NCBI RefSeq assembly: GCF_002237645.1
Contig: NZ_MJUZ01000017.1
Coordinates: 1-64,000 of the forward strand
Source: Desulfovibrio sp. MES5
GTDB lineage: Bacteria; Desulfobacterota; Desulfovibrionia; Desulfovibrionales; Desulfovibrionaceae
DNA: 64,000 nt
Reading direction: 5' to 3'
A model generated the notes under the pieces. The model saw only the letters and a list, made by a program, of their open reading frames with translations, was not told the DNA's origin and made no database searches. This document shows, one piece after another, positions 8,861 through 16,290 of this stretch. The number at the start of each line of letters is the position of its first letter. Within the stretch, counting starts at the first letter, position 1. The position numbers were made by a program, and so were the translations under genes.

Positions 8861-10431
8861 ACCGCCTGCAACTGGAAATCACTGCCGCGCAGGCAGGCCA
8901 GAGGCTTGACCGCATACTGAGCGCCGCGCAGCCCGACCTGTCGCGGGCGGCATTGCAGAAAGCCATTCAGTCCGGCCACTGCACGGTGGATGACCAGATC
9001 GAGACCAAACCGGCAGCCAAGGTGAAAACCGGGCAAGTGGTTGTGCTCCAGCTGCCGGAAGCATCGGGCCAGCTTGCGCCCGAAGACGGAGAGCTGGACG
9101 TGCTCTGGCAGGACGAGCACCTGGTGGTTTGCAACAAACCTGCGGGCCTCACCGTGCACCCCTGCCCCTCCTGCCCGGAACAGACGCTGGTGCAACGGCT
9201 GCTTGCACGTTTTCCACAACTGGGTAAGATTGAAGGACAACGCCCTGGCATTGTGCACCGGCTGGACAAGGATACCAGCGGCCTGCTGGTTGTAGCCCTG
9301 ACCGAAACTGACCGGCTCAGCCTCAGCCAGGCTTTTGCAGAACGTCAGGTTCACAAGGAATACCTGGCCCTTGTGGCCGGGCTTCCTCCTTTAAGCGGTC
9401 AATGCCTTGAACCTTTAGGGCGTCACCCTACGGCCAAGGTAAAAATGGCGATTGTTCCGGAAAACAGGGGAGGCAGAAACGCCCATACGGAATGGCGGCG
9501 GCTCTGGCATACGGAGGATAACAGCGTTTCATTGCTGGCCGTGCGCATCCATACCGGGCGCACCCATCAGATACGCGTGCACATGGCCCATCTGGGGTAC
9601 CCCTTGCTGGGCGACAGGCTCTACGCTCCCAAAGCTGTGCAAGCCATGGCTCCACGCCAGATGCTGCACGCATGGCGGCTGACATTTGCCCACCCTGTCA
9701 GCAATGAAGCCATGAGCTTTGCCTGTCCGCCGCCGCAGGACATGCCCGATGCGGCCCTGAAAGCCAATCTGCGCATGCAGCGGCTGGTTATTACCGGCAA
9801 CCCCGGCAGCGGCAAGTCTGCGCTTACTGGTCTTCTGGGCCAGATGGGCGTGCCTGTTGTCAGCGCCGATGCAATTGTGGCAGACCTCTACGCCCCTGGC
9901 GGCGCTGGCAGCCAGTGGATTGGCCGCCTGCACGGCGGCAGCCTGCTTGAGGCGGACGGCTCTGTAAACAGAAAAGCGCTTCTGGCCGCCATGCGGCAAG
10001 ACACGGTGTTGCGCCGCGATGTGGAGCAAGCCGTTCATGCCATGACCCGGCAAGCTCTGGAGGATTTTTGGCGGCGCATGGAAGCGGCAGGCGCGCCGTT
10101 GGCCGCTGCGGAAGTTCCACTGTATTTCGAATGCGGCTGGCAACAATTGTTTTCTCCACCGCCGCTGACGGTGGGCGTCTCCTGTCCTCTGCCCGTGCGA
10201 ACCGCGCGCGCAACAGAAGCCAGAGGATGGGATGAGGAAAAAATGGCCGCTATTGAGGCATGGCAATGGTCTGAAGAACGCAAGATGGCTGCCTGCGACA
10301 TAGTGATAAAAAATGATGAAGATTTGCACCACCTGCAGGCCGAAGCAGTACGTCTACTTGAAACATTACAGAAGCATGAACAAAAAAAGCGCCAAGAACA
10401 GCTCCAGGTCCTTAGTTTGATTTGGATTTGA
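8857..10431 (+). CDS. Fusion protein: RluA-family pseudouridine synthase + dephospho-CoA kinase
   Basis: A 524-residue, two-domain protein. Residues about 1-60 form an S4 RNA-binding domain and 80-300 an RluA/RluD-type pseudouridine synthase with the catalytic Asp in HRLDKDTSGLL and the RIHTGRTHQIRVH motif. Residues about 308-505 form a dephospho-CoA kinase (CoaE) domain starting with P-loop GNPGSGKS and containing the SADAIVADLY segment. The first half would modify uridines in 23S rRNA. The second would phosphorylate dephospho-CoA in the last step of CoA synthesis. Neither half looks truncated and no frameshift is evident. The GTG start overlaps the upstream stop as GTGA. Confidence 0.9.
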   Translation: MNRLQLEITAAQAGQRLDRILSAAQPDLSRAALQKAIQSGHCTVDDQIETKPAAKVKTGQVVVLQLPEASGQLAPEDGELDVLWQDEHLVVCNKPAGLTVHPCPSCPEQTLVQRLLARFPQLGKIEGQRPGIVHRLDKDTSGLLVVALTETDRLSLSQAFAERQVHKEYLALVAGLPPLSGQCLEPLGRHPTAKVKMAIVPENRGGRNAHTEWRRLWHTEDNSVSLLAVRIHTGRTHQIRVHMAHLGYPLLGDRLYAPKAVQAMAPRQMLHAWRLTFAHPVSNEAMSFACPPPQDMPDAALKANLRMQRLVITGNPGSGKSALTGLLGQMGVPVVSADAIVADLYAPGGAGSQWIGRLHGGSLLEADGSVNRKALLAAMRQDTVLRRDVEQAVHAMTRQALEDFWRRMEAAGAPLAAAEVPLYFECGWQQLFSPPPLTVGVSCPLPVRTARATEARGWDEEKMAAIEAWQWSEERKMAACDIVIKNDEDLHHLQAEAVRLLETLQKHEQKKRQEQLQVLSLIWI

Positions 10432-10439
10432 CCCTCAAC

Positions 10440-10468
10440 AAAAGCGGCTCCATAGAGCCTCTTTTATT
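10440..10468 (+). terminator. Rho-independent terminator after RluA-CoaE gene
   Basis: The stem AAAAG-c-GGCTC pairs with GAGCC-t-CTTTT around a CATA loop and ends in a T-rich tail. It starts 9 bp past the stop codon. Confidence 0.65.
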
Positions 10469-10541
10469 GACAATTCTTACTCCAAGCGGATATGCTGACT
10501 CCTTATCATGAGAATTTGCTAACCTTTTTGGAGCGCGCCGC

Positions 10542-12593
10542 ATGTCAGTCCCTTTCAAGGCCTCTGACGGCCCTTTTGCCAATCCCTTGATTCTGGCACT
10601 GGAAATTTCCAGTTCAGCGCTCCTGCACGACCGCAAGGAACCTTTCCTGCGGGCCAGCCTGTCCAGTATCGGCGAAACCCTGCACTGCGGCCAGGTGCTC
10701 CTCGTTGAGCATATCAACGGCCAGTGGGCAAAGCCTTTTGTATGGACAAGCTCCCTGCAGAGTATGGCCTGCAGCCTGCTCCCGCCCGAGCTTGACGACA
10801 TGGACCCCATACTGCAGGCCTTCAGCGAACACAGAAGCATTTGTATTGCCGATGTTGAAGATCTGCCCGACGGGCCGCAAAAAAGGAACTTTCAGGCCCG
10901 ACAGATCAGGTCTGCCTTCTGCATACCCATTTTGCACGAAGGCCAGCTTTGCGGCGGCCTCTGCCTTGCCCGGCGCGCCCCCGACCAGCAATGGACGCTG
11001 GAAGAAACCAGCATCTGCCACCTGCTGGGCAACATCCTGGCCATGGTGCTGACGCATTTTCGCCTTTACAGCCAGCTGCGTTTAAAACACAAGCAGCTGC
11101 GCGATATTCTTGACGCTTTTTCCAATCCTGTCTGCATTATCGACATGGAGACCAACAAGATACTGTTTTCCAACAAAAGCGTGCAAGAAAATTTTCCCGA
11201 CTCGGACGATCCTGAAAACGACTTCTGCTACAGCAAACTTATGGGCCGCGACAGCCCATGCCCCTACTGCACCAACGCCATCATTCGCGGAACAAGCGAG
11301 CCCTATCAGTGGACCTACCAGAATGAACTGTCCAAGCGCACCTATTCTGTAGTGGACAAGGTCATCAGCTGGGACAACGACAAACTCGTGCGCCTGTCCA
11401 TTGCCACGGACGTCACCGATATTCTGCGCACCAGGCATGAAAAGCAGTCTGCCGTCATAGCCTCCCAGGCCAAAAGCGAGTTTCTGGCCCACATGAGCCA
11501 CGAAATACGCACGCCGCTCAACGGCATCATCGGCCTGACCCACCTGGCCCTGCAAAGCACCCCCGCCGGAGAACTCAAAGAATACCTGCTCAAAATCCGC
11601 TCTTCTTCCACCAATCTGCTCGCCATCATCAATGACATCCTTGATCTCTCAAAGATCGAGGCCAACAAGATGGTGCTGGAAAACGTCAACTTCATGGTCG
11701 AGGAAGTTCTGGACTTTGTGTACACCTCCATACGTTTTCCCCTGGAACAAAAAGGACTTGAGTACAAATGCGAACTGGCGGACGATGTCCCCCTCAAGCT
11801 CTGGGGCGATGGCTTGAGGCTCAAACAGGTGCTGCTCAACCTCATGAGCAACGCCGTCAAGTTCACGGCCAGAGGCAACGTGGGGCTGCGGATCACCAGA
11901 GAGCAAACCCGGGAAGGCGATAGTCTGCACTTTATGGTTTCTGACACTGGCATGGGCATCAGCCGCGAATATCAGAAGCATCTTTTTGATCCGTACACTC
12001 AGGCCAGTTCCAGCATCAGTCGCCGCTTTGGCGGCACGGGGCTTGGGTTGACCATCTGCAAACGCATAGCGGAGCTCATGAAGGGCAGCCTGTGGTGTGA
12101 AAGCGAACTCGGAACCGGTTCACGCTTCCATCTGTGTATCCCCTGCGCGCCTGCCCGTAATGTTTTTTGCCAGACAGATGATGAGTCGCACAACGTGCCG
12201 CCTCTGGAAAACACGCAGGATATCAGGATACTTCTGGTGGAAGACAATGAGATCAATCAGGAAATTGCCAAGGCCATGCTGCGCCACCTCAACATTGAGC
12301 ACGATCTGGCCCAGAACGGGCGCGAAGCCGTGCGCATGGCTCTGGCAGGCTCTTACGACGCCGTCCTTATGGACGTGTATATGCCTGTTATGGATGGCAT
12401 GAGCGCCACCAAGGAAATCCGTAAACACGCGAAAATCGGCAAAAAACCCCTGCCCATTATTGCCATGACCGCCGTAACCCTGCCCGAAACTGTAGATGAA
12501 ATCATGCGCTCCGGCATGAACGACCACATTGCCAAACCCGTCAATCTGGCGGCTTTGCGAAAAAAACTGGCTCACTGGCTCAACCTGCCCTGA
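10542..12593 (+). CDS. Hybrid sensor histidine kinase (GAF-PAS-HisKA-HATPase-REC)
   Basis: A 683-residue soluble hybrid kinase without membrane segments. A GAF-like domain (about 15-175) precedes a PAS domain (about 185-295), a HisKA domain with phospho-acceptor His320 in HMSHEIRTPLNG, and a HATPase with N box LMSNAVKFT, DTGMGIS and the GGTGLGLT loop. The C-terminal receiver has LLVEDNEINQ and phospho-acceptor Asp611 in LMDVYMPVMDG. The PAS domain contains Cys229, Cys240 and Cys243 (C-x10-CPYC), as seen in a subset of bacterial PAS kinases and possibly binding metal. No cognate output regulator lies next to it. It follows a terminator and so probably has its own promoter. Confidence 0.93.
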   Translation: MSVPFKASDGPFANPLILALEISSSALLHDRKEPFLRASLSSIGETLHCGQVLLVEHINGQWAKPFVWTSSLQSMACSLLPPELDDMDPILQAFSEHRSICIADVEDLPDGPQKRNFQARQIRSAFCIPILHEGQLCGGLCLARRAPDQQWTLEETSICHLLGNILAMVLTHFRLYSQLRLKHKQLRDILDAFSNPVCIIDMETNKILFSNKSVQENFPDSDDPENDFCYSKLMGRDSPCPYCTNAIIRGTSEPYQWTYQNELSKRTYSVVDKVISWDNDKLVRLSIATDVTDILRTRHEKQSAVIASQAKSEFLAHMSHEIRTPLNGIIGLTHLALQSTPAGELKEYLLKIRSSSTNLLAIINDILDLSKIEANKMVLENVNFMVEEVLDFVYTSIRFPLEQKGLEYKCELADDVPLKLWGDGLRLKQVLLNLMSNAVKFTARGNVGLRITREQTREGDSLHFMVSDTGMGISREYQKHLFDPYTQASSSISRRFGGTGLGLTICKRIAELMKGSLWCESELGTGSRFHLCIPCAPARNVFCQTDDESHNVPPLENTQDIRILLVEDNEINQEIAKAMLRHLNIEHDLAQNGREAVRMALAGSYDAVLMDVYMPVMDGMSATKEIRKHAKIGKKPLPIIAMTAVTLPETVDEIMRSGMNDHIAKPVNLAALRKKLAHWLNLP

Positions 12594-12626
12594 CCCTTTC
12601 GCGCCAGCCGCCACAGTAACACAATA

Positions 12627-13121
12627 ATGGCATCCAAAATCAGCAAAACCAATGCCGCCCGGCAACTGGAAAGTCTGGGCATAGCCCATACACTGCACCA
12701 GGTCGCCGTGGACGAAAACGACCTCTCCGGTGTCGCCATGGCCCGCCAGTTGGGGGTCGCCCCGGATATTGTATTCAAAACCCTTGTGGCGCGGGGTGAC
12801 AAAACAGGCGTACTTATGGCGTGCATTCCCGCCGATGCCGAACTGAATCTCAAGGCTTTGGCCGCCGCTTCGGCCAACAAGCATGTGGAAATGGTTCCCC
12901 TCAAGGACGTGCGCCCCCTCACAGGCTATGTGCGCGGCGGCTGCTCCCCCCTGGGCGGCAAGAAAAACTATCCCGTATACCTGGATGCCAGCGCCCTTGC
13001 GCATCCGCACATCTACGTAAGCGCCGGGCTGCGCGGCGTGCAGATTTTTCTGAACCCCGAAGACCTTGTGCGGGCCGTGAACGGCGATGTGGCTGAACTG
13101 GCCCGCCACCCCGGCGCATAG
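12627..13121 (+). CDS. ybaK: YbaK-type Cys-tRNA(Pro)/Cys-tRNA(Cys) deacylase
   Basis: A 164-residue protein of the YbaK/EbsC branch of the INS editing superfamily. It hydrolyses misacylated Cys-tRNA(Pro) in trans. Family-like features are KTNAARQLESLGI at the N-terminus, the VFKTLVARGD core with its conserved Lys, and GYVRGGCSPLGGKK. It lies 33 bp after the kinase gene and 42 bp before the HAD phosphatase start, so it may share an operon, but no functional link is evident. Confidence 0.9.
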   Translation: MASKISKTNAARQLESLGIAHTLHQVAVDENDLSGVAMARQLGVAPDIVFKTLVARGDKTGVLMACIPADAELNLKALAAASANKHVEMVPLKDVRPLTGYVRGGCSPLGGKKNYPVYLDASALAHPHIYVSAGLRGVQIFLNPEDLVRAVNGDVAELARHPGA

Positions 13122-13163
13122 TTGCCGCTGCCCTTTATCAAACCGCGCCGGAGGGAGAACAGC

Positions 13164-13835
13164 ATGCCCAAGCCTCGCATTCTCGTGACGGACTTTGATG
13201 GCACCATAACCACTCAAGATTTTTACAAGTTGGTGGTCGACTCCCTGCTGACGCACAGGGATATTGCCCCCTGGCAGGAATACAGGGATGGCAAAATCAC
13301 GCACCTCGCGGCCCTGCAGCAGATTTTCGCCAAAATTCGCGCCCCGGAATCCGAACTGAACAGCCTGGCTCTCGCCATGCAGCCCGATCCACGCCTCAGC
13401 AGCGCTGTTGCCAGTCTGCGCAATGCGGGCTGGGAAATCGTGGTGGCTTCAGCCGGATGCGACTGGTACATCCAGCGTGTGCTGGCCTCAGCCGGGGTCA
13501 GCCTTCCTGTTCATGCAAACCACGCCATCTATGAGCCCAACGGCAGCCTGCGCATGCTGCCCCCCACAGATTCGCCCTTCTATTGCGCCGAAACCGGGGT
13601 GGACAAGGCAGGCATTGTGCGGTCATACGTGCGCCGCGGCTATACGGTCGCCTTTGCCGGCGACGGCTTTGCCGACCTGCCCGCCGCCCTTGCCGTATCC
13701 CCCGACCTGCGCTTTGCGCGTGCGGACCTGGCTGCAACTCTGGGCCGCTATCACGAAGATTTTCACGCCTTCTCCGTCTGGTCGGATGTGGCCGACGCCC
13801 TGCTTGCCATGGATAGTCGAGGTGACACCCTATGA
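13164..13835 (+). CDS. HAD-superfamily phosphatase, MtnX-like
   Basis: A 223-residue HAD-IB type phosphatase. Motif I is DFDGTITTQD with the nucleophile Asp near residue 11, motif II is in VVASAGCDWY, and motif IV is GDGFADLPAA. The protein resembles MtnX, a phosphatase of the methionine salvage pathway, but no other mtn gene is present. The ATG at 13164 is preceded by GGAGG; the frame is open 14 codons further upstream. The stop overlaps the next gene by 4 bp, so it may act with the dehydrogenase, for example on a phosphorylated polyol. That pairing is inference. Confidence 0.82.
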   Translation: MPKPRILVTDFDGTITTQDFYKLVVDSLLTHRDIAPWQEYRDGKITHLAALQQIFAKIRAPESELNSLALAMQPDPRLSSAVASLRNAGWEIVVASAGCDWYIQRVLASAGVSLPVHANHAIYEPNGSLRMLPPTDSPFYCAETGVDKAGIVRSYVRRGYTVAFAGDGFADLPAALAVSPDLRFARADLAATLGRYHEDFHAFSVWSDVADALLAMDSRGDTL

Positions 13836-14875
13836 ACAACAGCCAGATCCGCGTGCCCAGTCTTGTCCGCATCAAGCCGGGAGCCCTGCCGCGCCTTGGC
13901 ATCTACCTGAGCCGTTCCGGCTTTACCGACGTTCTTGTGGTGTCCGGACAACTTCCCGAAGCGGTCACACAAATGGCGCGGCAAGGGCTGGAAAACAACC
14001 ACATACACACCGGCCCCTGGGTTGAGGTGGACGACAACAGTTTTGAAAACGTGGTGGAGCTGTTCGCCCTGCTGCCCAAAAAAACCATGGCCATTGTGGG
14101 CCTTGGCGGCGGCAAGGCTCTGGACATGGCCAAGTACCTGGCCTTTCTGGCCCGGCTTCCCTATCTGGCCGTGCCCACGTCTCTTTCCAATGACGGTTTT
14201 TGCAGCCCGCAATCCAGCCTGACCATGCACGGCAAACGCCGCTCTCTGGCCGCCACTCTGCCCCAGGGCGTCATTATTGACGTGGACGTGTGCCTTTCCG
14301 CTCCGCGCGCTCTCTGGCTGTCCGGAGTAGGCGACCTCGTTGCCAAGCTCACCGCAGTTCATGACTGGAAGCTGGCCTTTCACAACACGAGAGAGCCGGT
14401 CAACGATCTGGCGGCCCTGCTTTCCGACGCCACGGTGCACCAGTTTCTTGCCAACCCCACCCACGACGCCGCAGGCATGGCCCAGCTGGGAACGGCCCTC
14501 ATGCTTAACGGCATAGCTATGGAAATTTGCGGCAGCTCGCGCCCGACCAGCGGCAGCGAACACCTCATCTCGCACGCGCTGGACGCCACGTCCGCCCACC
14601 CCCACCTGCACGGCCTCCAGGTGGGCATGGCCGCCTACTTCGTCAGCCAGTTTCAGGAGCGGAACACAGAACTTCTGGCCCATGTCTTTACCAAGACCGG
14701 CTTTTGGGATGCCGTGCGCGCCGCCCCCTTCTCCCGGCAGGAGTGGACCCACGCCATAGGCCTTGCGCCCGACATGAAGGAAAACTTTTTCACCGTGCTT
14801 TCGCTGCGGGACTGCCTGCCAGAGGCGCGCCGCATCCTGGACAACGACCCCTTGTTGCGCGGCTGCTTTGTGTAG
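13832..14875 (+). CDS. Glycerol-1-phosphate dehydrogenase-like (EgsA/AraM) metal-dependent dehydrogenase
   Basis: A 347-residue protein of the iron-containing alcohol dehydrogenase / dehydroquinate synthase fold. The dinucleotide-binding segment is VGLGGGKALDMAKY. Likely metal ligands are the Asp of GVGDLVAK and the His residues of SEHLISHAL and HLHGLQVG. The PTSLSNDGF segment is typical of sn-glycerol-1-phosphate dehydrogenases, which are archaeal lipid enzymes with bacterial homologues such as AraM. It overlaps the HAD phosphatase by 4 bp. A role in making a glycerol-1-phosphate-derived compound is possible; the exact substrate is not determined. Confidence 0.82.
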   Translation: MNNSQIRVPSLVRIKPGALPRLGIYLSRSGFTDVLVVSGQLPEAVTQMARQGLENNHIHTGPWVEVDDNSFENVVELFALLPKKTMAIVGLGGGKALDMAKYLAFLARLPYLAVPTSLSNDGFCSPQSSLTMHGKRRSLAATLPQGVIIDVDVCLSAPRALWLSGVGDLVAKLTAVHDWKLAFHNTREPVNDLAALLSDATVHQFLANPTHDAAGMAQLGTALMLNGIAMEICGSSRPTSGSEHLISHALDATSAHPHLHGLQVGMAAYFVSQFQERNTELLAHVFTKTGFWDAVRAAPFSRQEWTHAIGLAPDMKENFFTVLSLRDCLPEARRILDNDPLLRGCFV

Positions 14876-15195
14876 GCGCGCCTCCCGGCCAGTCGCAGTT
14901 TTGCCGCCGCTAAAAAGACTTCATGCTGCATGGCGAGCCAGGCTATCTGGCATCCTTTGAGCAAAATCACCCGTTTCGACATCAGCCCAAATGATCCTGG
15001 GCACGTATCCTGCGCCCTCCCTCGCTGCTTCCAGCCCGAAAAACCCCGTCAGACTTGACTTGAGGGCGTGGTGCGCTACCTTTTTACACAGTAACGCCTC
15101 TATGCTCCCTTTTCCCCTTGAGTAATTTCATGCAGAGCGGTTTTCGCCCAGTTCACGCACTGCCCGACGGCCCACATTGCAAACGGAATATGCTG

Positions 15196-16290
15196 ATGAC
15201 AATGACAAATACCACCGCAGCATCCTTGCCGGACATACAGCCCGCCCTGGATGCAACCCTTGAAAAAATACCCTCCTTTCCCAAGGACTTTGCCCAGCAC
15301 CGCCAGCTGCTTTCAGACCTGAAGGAAGAACTTGTGGATCTTTGCGCCGCAAAATCCGCCAGCGCCGATATTCCGGAAGACCTCCGCTGGAGCCTGGCCC
15401 GCGACATGCCCGATTTTTCCACCGATGCCCTGTATGTGAAGCGCTATTCCCTGCCGAGCATGGCAGGCATTGTTTTTCTTGGTTTCTTTATTGGCGGGCT
15501 GCTGTCAAAACTGCTGGGGCTCATTGATATGGGCGGGGAAATCATCCGGGTGGGAACGGTGCTCGGCATGCTTTACGGCGCGGAGTTTCTGGCGGGCAAC
15601 CCCAGGGCGCGCAGCCGCCTTTTGCTTTTTCTTGGCCTTGGCACGCTGACCGCCTTTGCCGCCAGCATGGTGGCAGGCGTTTTACGGCTGGCCTCCTGGG
15701 CGGACTTCAAAAGCGCCGTGTTTGGATCAAGCGGCGCGCCGGGACTGTTCAAACGCCTGTATCTGCTGCTTGGCGCGGCCTTTCTTTTTGTGCTGCTGGC
15801 CAAAAAAACGACCGCGCTTGATATGGCGGCGTTCAGGATTTCTCTGGGGCAACAGGCCCAGGCCCGCGCGCGGAACCTCATGACCTTTTTTACCGCCTGG
15901 GATGCGTTGCGCACAGAGCTGGACAGCCTCAGGGAACAGGGACAGGCAGACGCGCACACAGGCAGGTGCCCCAGAAGCGACTGCCCGCTGGCCCTTGGCG
16001 TCATCCATCTCCTGGACGGCATGAATGAGGAAGCCAGGCGGTTTCTCTCGGAACAGCTTGTTTTTATGGGCTACAACCCCGGTGAGGGCGACAGCCACAT
16101 CGTGTGGGACGATGCCGTGCATGCCGAGCTTTACGATACCGTCGGGCTTGTGCGCAACGGCGACCGCTGCCGCGTTCTGCGCCGCTATTCCCGTTCTGGC
16201 GATGCTATCGTCAAGGGGCATGTGCAAAAAGAAATCCCGCCTGCCGGGACATCCGCCAGAGGGGCCGCCGCCGGGGGGGCCACAGCATGA
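15196..16290 (+). CDS. Multipass membrane protein with GrpE-like C-terminal domain
   Basis: About 364 residues with a soluble N-terminal region, about four hydrophobic segments (GIVFLGFFIGGLLSKLLGLI, GTVLGMLYGAEFLAG, a Leu/Gly-rich helix and LYLLLGAAFLFVLLA) and a soluble C-terminal half. The final part (AVHAELYDTVGLVRNGDRC followed by VLRRYSRSGDAIVKG) resembles the beta-domain of GrpE, the nucleotide exchange factor of Hsp70. The next gene, overlapping by ATGA, encodes an Hsp70-like ATPase, which supports that reading. The start is uncertain: ATGs at 15130, 15190 and 15196 are all possible. 15196 has the best-spaced, though weak, GGA. I do not recognise a named family. Confidence 0.6.
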   Translation: MTMTNTTAASLPDIQPALDATLEKIPSFPKDFAQHRQLLSDLKEELVDLCAAKSASADIPEDLRWSLARDMPDFSTDALYVKRYSLPSMAGIVFLGFFIGGLLSKLLGLIDMGGEIIRVGTVLGMLYGAEFLAGNPRARSRLLLFLGLGTLTAFAASMVAGVLRLASWADFKSAVFGSSGAPGLFKRLYLLLGAAFLFVLLAKKTTALDMAAFRISLGQQAQARARNLMTFFTAWDALRTELDSLREQGQADAHTGRCPRSDCPLALGVIHLLDGMNEEARRFLSEQLVFMGYNPGEGDSHIVWDDAVHAELYDTVGLVRNGDRCRVLRRYSRSGDAIVKGHVQKEIPPAGTSARGAAAGGATA

